Positions 1 to 8,792 of a DNA stretch of 64,000 bases are shown here, piece by piece. The position numbers and the translations under genes were made by a program. The notes under the pieces were generated by a model. The model was not told the origin of the DNA and did not search any database. It worked only from the letters and a program-made list of their open reading frames with translations. Origin of the DNA: Flavobacterium lutivivi (GTDB lineage Bacteria; Bacteroidota; Bacteroidia; Flavobacteriales; Flavobacteriaceae); NCBI RefSeq assembly GCF_014642275.1, contig NZ_BMIM01000011.1:1-64000 (forward strand), given 5' to 3'. Every line of letters starts with the position of its first letter. The stretch's first letter is position 1.

Positions 1-50
1 TTTATCGATTTTATATGTGTTTTATCGTTTTTTTAAAGTTCAAAACGAAT

Positions 51-58
51 TAACTTTG
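51..58 (+). promoter_or_regulatory. -7 promoter box
   Basis: TAACTTTG matches the Bacteroidota -7 consensus TAnnTTTG and lies 41 bases before the first gene. No clear TTG -33 element is seen at the usual distance, so this is a weak call. Confidence 0.4.
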
Positions 59-99
59 TTTCATAATAAAAGGAATGTTTAATTTCTAAAATTATAGTT

Positions 100-468
100 A
101 TGAAAAATATTAGAATAGCATTGTTATTATCAATTGTGTTTTTCTCGAATACAATTAATGCGCAAAGCAGTAAATGTGTGATGGCTAAGAACTTAACTAA
201 TAATTGCATTATTAGATACTATTATTATCCAAACTTACAAGCATATTATGATAACCAAAACAAGGTTTTTATATATCAAGATGAAAAGAAATGGAAAAAA
301 TCTGAAGAATTACCAAATTTCTATGGTGGATATTCTATTTACAAACATGTTAGAGTATTGATAAAAGATTTTGATGATGACAATCCAGAAAGTCAAATTG
401 CAGTTCACAAGAAAGAATATCCGTATTGCTCAAACGGAAGATTTACTTATACATTTGCTTCCAATTAA
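100..468 (+). CDS. small secreted protein of unknown function
   Basis: I do not recognise this 122-residue protein. Residues 1-22 form a signal peptide (a Lys/Arg start, a hydrophobic core and a NAQ-type cleavage site), so it is probably periplasmic or exported. The mature part is rich in Tyr, Asn and Lys, has three cysteines, and has no motif I can assign. It is probably monocistronic: a TAnnTTTG box lies just upstream, and a new promoter box follows before the next gene. The ATG at this position is the only sensible start because the signal peptide begins there. Confidence 0.7.
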   Translation: MKNIRIALLLSIVFFSNTINAQSSKCVMAKNLTNNCIIRYYYYPNLQAYYDNQNKVFIYQDEKKWKKSEELPNFYGGYSIYKHVRVLIKDFDDDNPESQIAVHKKEYPYCSNGRFTYTFASN

Positions 469-484
469 TAATTTGTTAAAACAA

Positions 485-514
485 TTAACAAAAAATAGAT
501 AATAACTATATTTG
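485..514 (+). promoter_or_regulatory. promoter for the PIG-L deacetylase operon
   Basis: A TATATTTG box (507-514) has TTA 19 bases upstream, close to the TTG-N19-TAnnTTTG consensus. The start codon follows 22 bases after the box, giving a short leader. Confidence 0.55.
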
Positions 515-536
515 AGGCTAAGCAATTACTATTAGC

Positions 537-3029
537 ATGCCTGTGATTAAAAAATATTTTTATTTAGTTATTTTTCCAATATTTCTATTTGCTCAAAAAC
601 CTGCAAAGCCATCAGCAGTAGAGCTTTATTCACAAATTCAAAAACTTAATACGCTTGGATCTGTACTATATATTGCGGCACATCCAGATGATGAAAATAC
701 TCGCTTGATTTCTTGGCTTGCCAATGATAAAAAAGTTGAAACCGCTTATCTTTCATTAACTCGTGGTGATGGAGGTCAAAATCTGATAGGTCATGAACTT
801 CGCGAATTGCTTGGCGTTATAAGAACACAAGAACTTATTGAAGCTCGCAAAGTAGATGGCGGACAACAATTTTTTACTAGAGCTAATGATTTTGGTTTTT
901 CAAAAAACCCTGACGAGACATTGAAAATTTGGAATAAAGACGAAGTTTTAGCAGACGTTGTTTGGGCAATTCGAAAATTCCAACCAGATATTATCATTAA
1001 TCGTTTTGATCATAGAACTTCTGGTAATACTCATGGCCATCATACAGCATCAGCTTTATTGAGCATGGAAGCTTTTGAAAAAGCTGCTAATAGTGAATTT
1101 GCTCCAGAACAATTGAAATTTTGCACTACTTGGCAACCCAAAAAAGTATTTTTCAATCCATCATGGTGGTTTTTTGGAAGTCAAGAAAAATTTGAAAAAG
1201 CAGATAAGAGCAATTATTCCAAATTAGATATTGGAACATATTACTCATCTGTTGGAAAATCAAATCAAGAGATTGCAGCAATTAGTAGAAGCAAGCATCA
1301 ATCGCAAGGATTTGGCTCTACAGGAACTAGAGGTGAAGATATCGAATACCTAGAGTTTCTAAAAGGCACAAAATCTAAAGACATCAATAATATTTTTGAA
1401 GGAATTGATTTAAGTTGGAATAGAGTTGAAAATGGTGCAGCTGTTGGCTTACTGATTTCCGAAATAGAAAAAAACTTTGATTTCAAAAATCCAGCATCAA
1501 GCGTTCCTGAGTTAATAAAAGCATATCAGCTTATTCAAAAAATAAATGATGAACATTGGAAAAAGATAAAAACGGAAGAATTAAAAAACATAATCACTGG
1601 CTGTTTAGGTCTGTATCTTGAAGCGGTTTCAGATACGCAAGAATTAACTCCAGGTTCAAACTTCAAAATAAAGTTTGAAGCCATTAACAGAAGTATTATC
1701 CCTGTAAAGATTAGTGAAATCAGTTTGAATTTTGATAAAAATATTTTAGAAAAAAACATTGATTTACAAACAAATAAATATTTTACTAAAACAATCACTT
1801 CAAGTATTCCTTTTGACTATGATTATACTAATCCATATTGGTTAAACGAAAAAGAAACAACAGGAATGTACACAGTAAAAAATCAAAAACTTATTGGAAT
1901 TCCTGATGTTATAAGAAATCTAAATGTAATTTTCAATCTAGAAATTAACGGTTTAACTATTCCATTCGAAAGAAATATTGTTTACAAATTCAACGATGAT
2001 GCAAAAGGTGAAATTTATCAACCTGTAGATATAGTTCCTGTGGTAACATCAGAGCTGAACAACAAAGTTTACATTTTCAATAATGACAGAAGTAAAACGA
2101 TTACCGTGAAAATAACGGCTGGAAAAGACAACATTTCTGGTATTGCAAAATTGAGTTTACCCGACGATTGGAAATGTTCGCCAGAAGAAATCTCTTTTAA
2201 AATGGATAAAAAAGGTGAAGAAATTTTAGCTGTTTTCAATGTTACACCATCCAAAGAAATAAGTGAAGTTGAAATAAAAAGCATAGTTACAATAGATAAT
2301 CAAAACTATAACTTATCAAAAACAGATATAAATTATTCACACATATACAAGCAAATGGTTCTAAAACCAGCTGTTGCCAAAGGTTTGCGATTAAAGATTA
2401 AAACAAAAGATGAGAAAATCGGCTATATAATGGGTGCTGGCGATGAAGTTCCGAATTGTTTGCAGCAAATGGGTTATGAAGTTACTGTGTATAAACCAGA
2501 AGAAATCAATCAAGAAATTCTTGAAAATCTAGATGTAGTAATAACAGGAATAAGAGCTTATAACATTTTGAATTCTTTGGCTTTAAAGCAACTCTTACTT
2601 CTGGATTTTGTGAAAAACGGTAAAAACATGATTGTGCAGTACAACACAACCGATGATGTAGTTACTCCAAACTTTTCGCCATATAAACTAAAAATTTCCA
2701 GAGATAGAGTTACTGAAGAAGATGCAGAAGTTAGATTTTTAAATCCTCAACATTCTATATTAAATTATCCTAACAAGATTACTTCCGAAGACTTTAAAGG
2801 ATGGAAACAAGAGCAAGGATTATACTATCCTAACGAATGGGATGAACACTTCACTCCTATTCTTTCTTCAAATGATAGCGGTGAAAAACCAAAAGATGGT
2901 GCTTTACTGATAGCAAAATATGGGAAAGGTAATTATATTTATACTGGTTTAAGCTTTTTTAGAGAACTTCCAGAAGGTGTTTCTGGAGCATATAGACTTT
3001 TTGCAAATTTAATAGCTGCTAAAAACTAA
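537..3029 (+). CDS. secreted PIG-L (LmbE-like) family deacetylase
   Basis: The protein has 830 residues with a signal peptide (about 1-19). The N-terminal domain carries the PIG-L/LmbE zinc motif HPDDE (49-53) and a downstream HTHGHH stretch that can supply the third metal ligand. The family hydrolyses N-acetyl groups from GlcNAc-containing conjugates. The middle (about 370-600) looks like beta-sandwich domains. The C-terminal 200 residues look like a glutamine-amidotransferase-like flavodoxin fold with no obvious catalytic triad. The size is typical of the Bacteroidota version, which is much longer than stand-alone LmbE proteins. It is followed within 3 bases by a 33-residue membrane peptide and then a sodium:solute symporter, which suggests periplasmic deacetylation coupled to uptake. 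The substrate cannot be told from sequence. Confidence 0.85.
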   Translation: MPVIKKYFYLVIFPIFLFAQKPAKPSAVELYSQIQKLNTLGSVLYIAAHPDDENTRLISWLANDKKVETAYLSLTRGDGGQNLIGHELRELLGVIRTQELIEARKVDGGQQFFTRANDFGFSKNPDETLKIWNKDEVLADVVWAIRKFQPDIIINRFDHRTSGNTHGHHTASALLSMEAFEKAANSEFAPEQLKFCTTWQPKKVFFNPSWWFFGSQEKFEKADKSNYSKLDIGTYYSSVGKSNQEIAAISRSKHQSQGFGSTGTRGEDIEYLEFLKGTKSKDINNIFEGIDLSWNRVENGAAVGLLISEIEKNFDFKNPASSVPELIKAYQLIQKINDEHWKKIKTEELKNIITGCLGLYLEAVSDTQELTPGSNFKIKFEAINRSIIPVKISEISLNFDKNILEKNIDLQTNKYFTKTITSSIPFDYDYTNPYWLNEKETTGMYTVKNQKLIGIPDVIRNLNVIFNLEINGLTIPFERNIVYKFNDDAKGEIYQPVDIVPVVTSELNNKVYIFNNDRSKTITVKITAGKDNISGIAKLSLPDDWKCSPEEISFKMDKKGEEILAVFNVTPSKEISEVEIKSIVTIDNQNYNLSKTDINYSHIYKQMVLKPAVAKGLRLKIKTKDEKIGYIMGAGDEVPNCLQQMGYEVTVYKPEEINQEILENLDVVITGIRAYNILNSLALKQLLLLDFVKNGKNMIVQYNTTDDVVTPNFSPYKLKISRDRVTEEDAEVRFLNPQHSILNYPNKITSEDFKGWKQEQGLYYPNEWDEHFTPILSSNDSGEKPKDGALLIAKYGKGNYIYTGLSFFRELPEGVSGAYRLFANLIAAKN

Positions 3030-3031
3030 TT

Positions 3032-3133
3032 ATGGGAAGAAAATCGCATTGGAAAAACAGTTATACTTGGGTATTAGTAATTAATGCTCTCTACATCGTG
3101 ATATTTTTTGTATTAATGCAATTATTCTATTAG
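3032..3133 (+). CDS. 33-residue single-span membrane peptide
   Basis: A complete short frame with ATG and TAG fits exactly between its neighbours: it begins 2 bases after the deacetylase stop and ends 1 base before the symporter ATG. The peptide starts MGRKSHWKNSYTW, a positively charged head, followed by a hydrophobic helix of about 18 residues rich in Val, Ile, Leu and Phe. Tight spacing on both sides, a full hydrophobic span and an inside-positive N-terminus support a real gene. I infer a small partner or stabiliser of the symporter; no function is established. Confidence 0.7.
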   Translation: MGRKSHWKNSYTWVLVINALYIVIFFVLMQLFY

Positions 3134-3134
3134 T

Positions 3135-4856
3135 ATGCAACAACTCGATTGGATAGTATTATCATTTACCCTACTCTTCATTGTTATCTATGGAGTTTAT
3201 AAAACCAAAGGTAGCGCCAATGTTCAAGAATACATTCTTGGCAACAAAGAAACTCCTTGGTGGACAGTAGGTTTGTCTGTAATGGCCACACAAGCAAGCG
3301 CTATCACTTTTCTATCAACTCCAGGTCAAGCTTATCACGACGGAATGGGTTTTGTTCAATTCTATTTTGGACTACCTATTGCTATGGTTGTTATTTGCTA
3401 CACTTTTATACCAATATATCATAGACTGAAAGTTTACACCGCTTATGAATATCTTGAAAAAAGATTTGACCTAAAAACACGTTCATTTACAGCTATTCTT
3501 TTTTTGGTACAAAGAGGATTAGGAACTGGGTTAACAATATATGCACCAGCAATTATTCTATCGTCGATATTGGGCTGGAATTTAACGCTCTTAAACATCA
3601 TCATCGGAATATTAGTAATCATCTACACTTTTACTGGAGGAACAAAAGCAGTCAATGTTACTCAAAAACAACAAATGTTTGTAATCATGTCTGGAATGTT
3701 TGTTACTTTTTTCTTGATATTACATTTACTACCAAATGACATGACTTTTAGCAATGCTCTTAATATTGCTGGAGCAAATGATAAAATGAATATTTTAGAC
3801 TTCTCATTTGACCCAGAAAACAGATATACTTTTTGGAGCGGAATAACGGGTGGATTTTTTCTTATGCTTTCCTATTTTGGTACAGATCAGTCACAAGTTG
3901 GAAGATATCTTTCTGGAAAATCTGATAAAGAAAGCCAAATGGGATTAATCATGAATGGTTTTTTGAAAGTTCCAATGCAATTTTTCATACTCTTAACTGG
4001 AGTTATGGTTTTTGTTTTTTTTCAATTCAATCCTGTTCCGCTGCATTTCAACCCTGTAAACAAAACGGCAATAGAAAAATCTATTTATGCCAATGAATAT
4101 CACAAAATTGAACAAGAACTAAAACTAGTTTCCGAAGAAAAAAAGGAATTCAACTTGTTGTATATAGACCACTTAAATCAAAATTTTGACAATCCTATTC
4201 TCCGAAAGCAGCTAACATCTCTTTCAAATAAAGAAAAGGATTTGCGAGATAAAGCAAAAAGTATTGTACACAAGGTTGACCCAAAATCTGAAACAAACGA
4301 CAAAGATTATGTGTTTATCTATTTCATACTTCATTATTTACCTACTGGACTAATTGGCTTATTATTGGCCGTTATTTTTTCTGCGGCAATGTCTTCTTCA
4401 GCTTCTGGATTAACCGCTTTAGCATCAACAACAACCATTGATATTTATAAAAGAAATTTAAAAACCTCCAAATCTGATAAGCATTTTGTAGATGCAACAA
4501 AATATTTCACTTTACTCTGGGGAATTATTGCTATTCTTTTTGCTTGTGTTGGAACCTTATTTGAGAATTTGATACAATTAGTCAATATTGTAGGTTCAAT
4601 ATTCTATGGAACTGTTTTGGGTGTATTTCTGGTTGGGTTTTATATAAAATTTGTAAAAGCCAATTCAGTCTTTTGGAGTGCAATCATCAGTCAATCAGCA
4701 ATATTTATCATTTATTATTATACCATACATATTTATCCTTCGGGAGAAGAAAAATTAGGTTACCTATGGTTAAACTTCATTGGAGCAATGCTAACTATAA
4801 TTTTATCAATAATTTTTCAAGCTGTATCAAAAACAAAAAATAAAGTCCTGAAATAA
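3135..4856 (+). CDS. sodium:solute symporter (SSS/SLC5 family)
   Basis: The 573-residue polytopic membrane protein has about 13 hydrophobic segments in the SSS arrangement, including a conserved segment near AMSSSASGLTALAST that in this family contributes to sodium binding. It imports a small organic solute with sodium across the inner membrane. A charged, lysine- and glutamate-rich stretch of about 80 residues (near 310-390) interrupts the membrane segments. This long hydrophilic insertion is common in Bacteroidota members but not in short transporters of the family. It is the third gene of the operon with the PIG-L deacetylase and the small membrane peptide, so an amino sugar or deacetylated product is a reasonable substrate. 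The last codons form one arm of the terminator. Confidence 0.9.
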   Translation: MQQLDWIVLSFTLLFIVIYGVYKTKGSANVQEYILGNKETPWWTVGLSVMATQASAITFLSTPGQAYHDGMGFVQFYFGLPIAMVVICYTFIPIYHRLKVYTAYEYLEKRFDLKTRSFTAILFLVQRGLGTGLTIYAPAIILSSILGWNLTLLNIIIGILVIIYTFTGGTKAVNVTQKQQMFVIMSGMFVTFFLILHLLPNDMTFSNALNIAGANDKMNILDFSFDPENRYTFWSGITGGFFLMLSYFGTDQSQVGRYLSGKSDKESQMGLIMNGFLKVPMQFFILLTGVMVFVFFQFNPVPLHFNPVNKTAIEKSIYANEYHKIEQELKLVSEEKKEFNLLYIDHLNQNFDNPILRKQLTSLSNKEKDLRDKAKSIVHKVDPKSETNDKDYVFIYFILHYLPTGLIGLLLAVIFSAAMSSSASGLTALASTTTIDIYKRNLKTSKSDKHFVDATKYFTLLWGIIAILFACVGTLFENLIQLVNIVGSIFYGTVLGVFLVGFYIKFVKANSVFWSAIISQSAIFIIYYYTIHIYPSGEEKLGYLWLNFIGAMLTIILSIIFQAVSKTKNKVLK

Positions 4857-4869
4857 TTTTCAGGACTTT
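4842..4869. terminator. bidirectional terminator
   Basis: AAAGTCCTGA and TCAGGACTTT form a 10-bp perfect stem with an 8-base loop, between two convergent genes. The left arm is the last coding part of the symporter gene and the TAA stop lies in the loop. Confidence 0.75.
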
Positions 4870-4890
4870 AAAAATTTATGGTTATAATTT

Positions 4891-5745
4891 CTATTTTTTA
4901 CTCCATTCATTAATGCTGTCAGTATTCATTTTTACGTAATCATCATTACCTGCTTTTTTAGCATTTTCCATAGATAATTTTGCTGTTTCAACAGCTCCTT
5001 TTTTGTCACCAAGTTTAGCTTGAATTAGTGATTTTTGTCTCAAGTACCAAAATGGAACATCAGTTCCTGGTTTTATCAAACCTACAGCTTTGTTTATATA
5101 TTCCAGAGCTTTATTCATATCACCATTTGACTGATAAAAATATTGTGCTGATGAGTAATAATCATTAGCAGATGGTCCAGCTAAAGTTTTATCTATGCTT
5201 GCCATTGCTGTTTTTTGAGTTGGCACTTCAAACTTGAGCGATACATATGTTTTTTCCCATTGGAAATCTAAAGTAGCACTGTCGTTAGTCAAATTGTTGA
5301 TTGATATTGTAAAAGTTTCCACTTTCATTGGAGAACTTATTGCATCTGCATTGGTTCTTAGTGCAACTTTACTCTCGTCAAATTTCTCTGGCAAACCCCA
5401 ATTATCGGTATCTGAATAAAAAATAATTTCCCACATTTCAGCTTTTGGTATTGTAAATAGAGCATATTTTCCTTTTTTCAATGTTGCTCCTTTAATAACA
5501 ACATCTTCACTAAAAGAAACCATTGTGTTTTGATTCGCTCCTGTTCTCCACATTTTTCCGAAAGGTACCAAATCACCAAAGACCACTCTTCCTTTTGAAC
5601 TAGGACGTGAATATTCAATTTCAACATCAGTCAAGCCGACAACTTGGTGTACATCAGCTTTTGGACTAGGTTGAGGTGTTTTTACTTGTGCATGAATAAC
5701 ATAATTGGCAATTAGTGTAGCCAATACAAAAATAATTTTTCTCAT
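4891..5745 (-). CDS. DUF2911 protein with C-terminal TPR-like repeats
   Basis: The 284-residue exported protein has a signal peptide (about 1-19, ending in HAQ). Residues about 25-175 match the DUF2911 family, with the conserved run YSRPSSKGRVVFGDLVPFG and the WRTGANQ motif. The C-terminal 90 residues are helical and resemble tetratricopeptide repeats (paired helices with Ala, Gly and Tyr at repeat positions), so it may bind a partner protein. The biochemical role of DUF2911 is not established. It is probably monocistronic: a bidirectional terminator follows, and a TAATTTTG box (minus-strand sense) lies 21 bases before the ATG. Confidence 0.85.
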   Translation of the reverse strand: MRKIIFVLATLIANYVIHAQVKTPQPSPKADVHQVVGLTDVEIEYSRPSSKGRVVFGDLVPFGKMWRTGANQNTMVSFSEDVVIKGATLKKGKYALFTIPKAEMWEIIFYSDTDNWGLPEKFDESKVALRTNADAISSPMKVETFTISINNLTNDSATLDFQWEKTYVSLKFEVPTQKTAMASIDKTLAGPSANDYYSSAQYFYQSNGDMNKALEYINKAVGLIKPGTDVPFWYLRQKSLIQAKLGDKKGAVETAKLSMENAKKAGNDDYVKMNTDSINEWSKK

Positions 5746-5766
5746 AATTGATTTTTTTTAGTTTCT

Positions 5767-5774
5767 CAAAATTA
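5767..5774 (-). promoter_or_regulatory. -7 box for the DUF2911 gene
   Basis: Read on the minus strand this is TAATTTTG, a match to TAnnTTTG, 21 bases before the start codon. A TTG -33 element is not evident. Confidence 0.4.
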
Positions 5775-6077
5775 CAATTATTGTCTTCTTTTAAATGTTA
5801 ATAATTCTTTAAAAAAAGTATTGAAACATTAAAAAAGGAAAAACATTCATCAGGTAGAAACCTCTAATCAATAGATTATCAAAAAGTTATAATTGAAGTA
5901 GCTGGAAACTATTTTGACGTATTTAATAGGCTTGGATTAAATCAAATCGTTGTCGAATTTATTCTACAATAATATTGTATTAATACTACACGTCTTAGAA
6001 AAATCTGATTTAATTTTGTTATGTAAAAGCCCCATTTTTATCACACTTCCATTAATTGCTCTTTGTCATAATTTTTT
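5775..6077. other. intergenic region without a recognisable gene
   Basis: About 300 AT-rich bases lie between the divergent DUF2911 and histidine kinase genes. I see no complete gene, repeat or strong hairpin. A stop-free stretch of about 35 codons ends at 5972 on the plus strand but has no start codon; it may be chance or a gene remnant. Confidence 0.5.
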
Positions 6078-6110
6078 TTGACATACTTGCAATTGTTTAA
6101 AATACTTTTG
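6078..6110 (+). promoter_or_regulatory. promoter for the two-component system
   Basis: TTG (6078-6080) and TACTTTTG (6103-6110) are separated by 22 bases, slightly longer than the usual spacer. The kinase start lies 32 bases after the -7 box. Confidence 0.45.
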
Positions 6111-6142
6111 GTAAATTTAAACAACAACCATTTTACTTTATT

Positions 6143-7870
6143 TTGAAAGCCATAAAAAAAATATTTTCAGATTTTAAAAACAGGAAAAAAATACATTATT
6201 CTCTGTTGATTAGCATTTTTCTTTTACAGTTTTTTATCGTTATTCTATGGTATAACGAAACATACAAAAACAATAAAATTGAAAACAATCTGCTTACTAT
6301 TAACAAGTTAAACAAAGCTTCATCAAGTACATTTCAGGTTGATAAATTGATACTTGAATCTCAAGATTACTTCAATAAATATATTCATACCAAAGACAAT
6401 ACTTACCTCAATCAATATTTAGAATCGTTGAAGAAAATATCCTATCATTTGGATAATTTTCAAAAATTTTCTGCTTCAGAAAAGGAAATTGTAGAACTTT
6501 TTGACAAAAAAAATAAAACAGAAACTGAAATTTTGTCCATTAAAAATTCTATAGACTCTGTAGTGAATAATTTTGCAAACAATAAAAACATTGATGAGAT
6601 AAAAAAAATTAATGACAACATAAACTCAGAAAAGTTCCTAGATGATTTTAAAACCAATACATATATAAAAATTGACAGTGTTCCAAAAAAAGGCTTGCTA
6701 ACAAGATTGGGCCAAGCAATTACCGGAAAAATGGATGTTCAAAGAGAGCACAAAGATGTTGTGGTTACTCTGAAATATATGAATAAGCTGAACAAAGGCA
6801 CTATCGAAGAGCAAATTCAATACATAATTGATGAAACGAAGAATTATTATAAAAATGAGTATGAAAGATTGAAAAAATCTTTTGAAAATTTGAGTGGAAA
6901 AAATGCTCAACTAGCTGTTTTTAACAATAAACTTTTGCTCTTGAGCAATAAAACTATTCCAAATATAAACAGCAAATTGAATACTCAGAAAAGTAAAAAC
7001 TTCAACGATTTGAACTCAACTATCACTGGGCAAAGAACAATTAGAAACTTATCTATATTTTTAATTACGCTTTTGATGATGTTTATTTCAATCATTCTGT
7101 TTAAAGTAACGAAGCAAGAATTTGAATATGAAAGTCAACTTCAAGAGGCTAATGAAAAAATTACTCAAAATTTGAATTTTAAAAATCGAATTATCAGCAT
7201 GCTCAGTCACGAAATTCGTTCTCCTCTTAGCATGGTTTCTCTCTACAGTAAAAATATAGCTAACCAAATAGATGATCAAGAAATCAAACAGACGATGAAG
7301 TCTGTTGAGTTTACTACTAATTCTTTATTGATGCTCTCAGGACAAATTATCGAATATTCAAAAGCAAACAGCCAAAAAACACAATTAGCAAATAAAACCT
7401 TTAATCTTGAACAAGAAATTCTAAATATAGTTTCTGTTGTTCAATTACTGACTGAAAACAGTGGCAATAAATTTTCATTTGAAAACAATTTAGAAGAAAA
7501 AACTATTGTCACATCTGATCTTGCAAAAATTCATCAGCTATTTTATAATTTGGTTGGCAATGCCAATAAATTTACTCAAAACGGGCTTATAAAAATTTCG
7601 GCTACAAGTGAAACTAAATCCGATTTTGAAACCCAACTCACTGTTTCAGTTTTTGATAATGGCATTGGGATATCAAAAAATAATCTCGAAAAAATATTTG
7701 ACCCACATTTTCAAGTTGGAACTATAGCTGAAAACCATCCTTTCAGTATGGGAATTGGGTTAAGCATTTGTAAAGACATTGTTGAACTTTTTGATGGTTC
7801 AATCTCAATTGAAAGTAGTCCAAAAAAAGGAACAAATATTACTTTCACTATAAACCTGGCAAAGGCTTAA
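6143..7870 (+). CDS. membrane sensor histidine kinase
   Basis: The 575-residue kinase has two membrane spans (about 18-36 and 300-320) flanking a long helical periplasmic sensor of about 260 residues. The cytoplasmic part has the phospho-acceptor H-box MLSHEIRSPLS (His356). It is followed by an ATP-binding domain with the N-box in LVGNANKFTQNG, the G1 box DNGIGIS, and a G2-like GIGLSICKDIVELF segment. The start used is TTG: the frame opens MKAIKK, a sensible cytoplasmic head before the first span, and no ATG lies between the promoter box and that span. It is followed after 31 bases by a LuxR-type response regulator, its likely partner. The signal sensed is unknown. Confidence 0.9.
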   Translation: MKAIKKIFSDFKNRKKIHYSLLISIFLLQFFIVILWYNETYKNNKIENNLLTINKLNKASSSTFQVDKLILESQDYFNKYIHTKDNTYLNQYLESLKKISYHLDNFQKFSASEKEIVELFDKKNKTETEILSIKNSIDSVVNNFANNKNIDEIKKINDNINSEKFLDDFKTNTYIKIDSVPKKGLLTRLGQAITGKMDVQREHKDVVVTLKYMNKLNKGTIEEQIQYIIDETKNYYKNEYERLKKSFENLSGKNAQLAVFNNKLLLLSNKTIPNINSKLNTQKSKNFNDLNSTITGQRTIRNLSIFLITLLMMFISIILFKVTKQEFEYESQLQEANEKITQNLNFKNRIISMLSHEIRSPLSMVSLYSKNIANQIDDQEIKQTMKSVEFTTNSLLMLSGQIIEYSKANSQKTQLANKTFNLEQEILNIVSVVQLLTENSGNKFSFENNLEEKTIVTSDLAKIHQLFYNLVGNANKFTQNGLIKISATSETKSDFETQLTVSVFDNGIGISKNNLEKIFDPHFQVGTIAENHPFSMGIGLSICKDIVELFDGSISIESSPKKGTNITFTINLAKA

Positions 7871-7901
7871 TCATTTTTTCAAACAAACAAAACAACAAAC
7901 T

Positions 7902-8540
7902 ATGAAAACGACACAGCCACTATCATTTCTTATTGCTGATGACCACAGCATCGTTCGACAAGGAGTTGCGATGATTATAAAAGAACTGTTTTTTAAGCCA
8001 AAAATTTTTCTAGCTGGAACATTCAAAGAAACACTGGATATTGTTCATCAAAACGGTATTGATTTATTAGTCCTAGATATTAATTTTCCTGATGGAAATA
8101 GTTTGAAAATATTAGAAGAAATCAAGAAAATTCAACCCGAATTGAAGATTATGATATTTACAGCCTATGATGAGGATATTTATGCGCTTCGTTACCTCAA
8201 TGCTGGTGCAACAGGTTATTTAAACAAAGGCTGTAGCGAAGACGAGATGAAAAACGCATTAAACAGCATGGTTCTCTACGGTAAATACATTACCCAAAAC
8301 ATTAAAGATAAAATTCTAGACTCTTACATTTCAAAAAAACCAATAAATCCTCTAGAGTCTCTTTCTAGCAGAGAAATTGAAGTTGCAAGGCTTTTTATCA
8401 AAGGATATGGAAACATGGAAATTGCTGAAACATTAAATATAAAAAAATCAACTGTTAGTACTTTTAAAAACCGAATTTTTGAAAAACTTGAAATTAACAA
8501 CATTGCCGAATTGATTGAGTTTTTCAACTTATATGGATAA
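7902..8540 (+). CDS. NarL/LuxR-family response regulator
   Basis: The 212-residue regulator has a receiver domain (about 8-125) with the acidic pair Asp13/Asp14, phospho-acceptor Asp59 in LVLDINFPDG, and the conserved Lys in GYLNKG. The C-terminal LuxR-type helix-turn-helix (about 148-207) starts at LSSREIEVARLFIKGY. It should be phosphorylated by the upstream histidine kinase and act on DNA as a dimer. It is co-transcribed with the kinase. Targets cannot be read from the sequence, but the structured leader just downstream and the DUF4870 gene are the nearest candidates. Confidence 0.92.
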   Translation: MKTTQPLSFLIADDHSIVRQGVAMIIKELFFKPKIFLAGTFKETLDIVHQNGIDLLVLDINFPDGNSLKILEEIKKIQPELKIMIFTAYDEDIYALRYLNAGATGYLNKGCSEDEMKNALNSMVLYGKYITQNIKDKILDSYISKKPINPLESLSSREIEVARLFIKGYGNMEIAETLNIKKSTVSTFKNRIFEKLEINNIAELIEFFNLYG

Positions 8541-8613
8541 TAATTTTTTAAATGTAGAAACAATTCTACAACCTCATTTTTACAATTCTACAATTTATAC
8601 TTATTCTTCACTT

Positions 8614-8792
8614 TAAATTTGCTTAACTTTTGGTTGGTTCATCCATCGTTATGGTTTTGCCGGCAAACCTAACGGTAGTTTTTCAATCAAAGGGGATTTT
8701 GAGACATTCCCGAAAAATCCTATTGCAAAAACATTTTGTAATAGGATTAACTAGGGAAAATTTTGCCCTTTTTACCTAAATCTAAAATATAA
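8614..8792 (+). promoter_or_regulatory. promoter and long hairpin-rich leader upstream of the DUF4870 gene
   Basis: A TAAATTTG box (8614-8621) lies 171 bases before the next start codon, so the predicted leader is about 165 nt. It contains several inverted repeats: 8648-8675 (CGTTA/TAACG around GGTTTTGCCGGCAAACC), a small GGGA/TCCC pair (8694-8713), a 15-bp stem at 8716-8748 with one mismatch (AATCCTATTGCAAAA), and AGGGAAAATTTTGCCCT (8753-8769) followed by five T. The last hairpin is terminator-like and ends 19 bases before the ATG, which is the layout of an attenuator or riboswitch. Alternatively the first hairpin, which is followed by GTAGTTTTTC, ends a separate small RNA. Confidence 0.45.
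8753..8773 (+). terminator. terminator-like hairpin just before the DUF4870 start
   Basis: AGGG...CCCT around a near-palindromic AAAATTTTG core is followed by a run of five T. It may act as an attenuator for the following gene rather than as an end of transcription. Confidence 0.45.

Noticed and set aside
5867-5972. Stop-free plus-strand stretch of about 35 codons (FDVFNRLGLNQIVVEF reading)
   Set aside because: It has no start codon, no promoter box and no match I can name; it is short enough to arise by chance.
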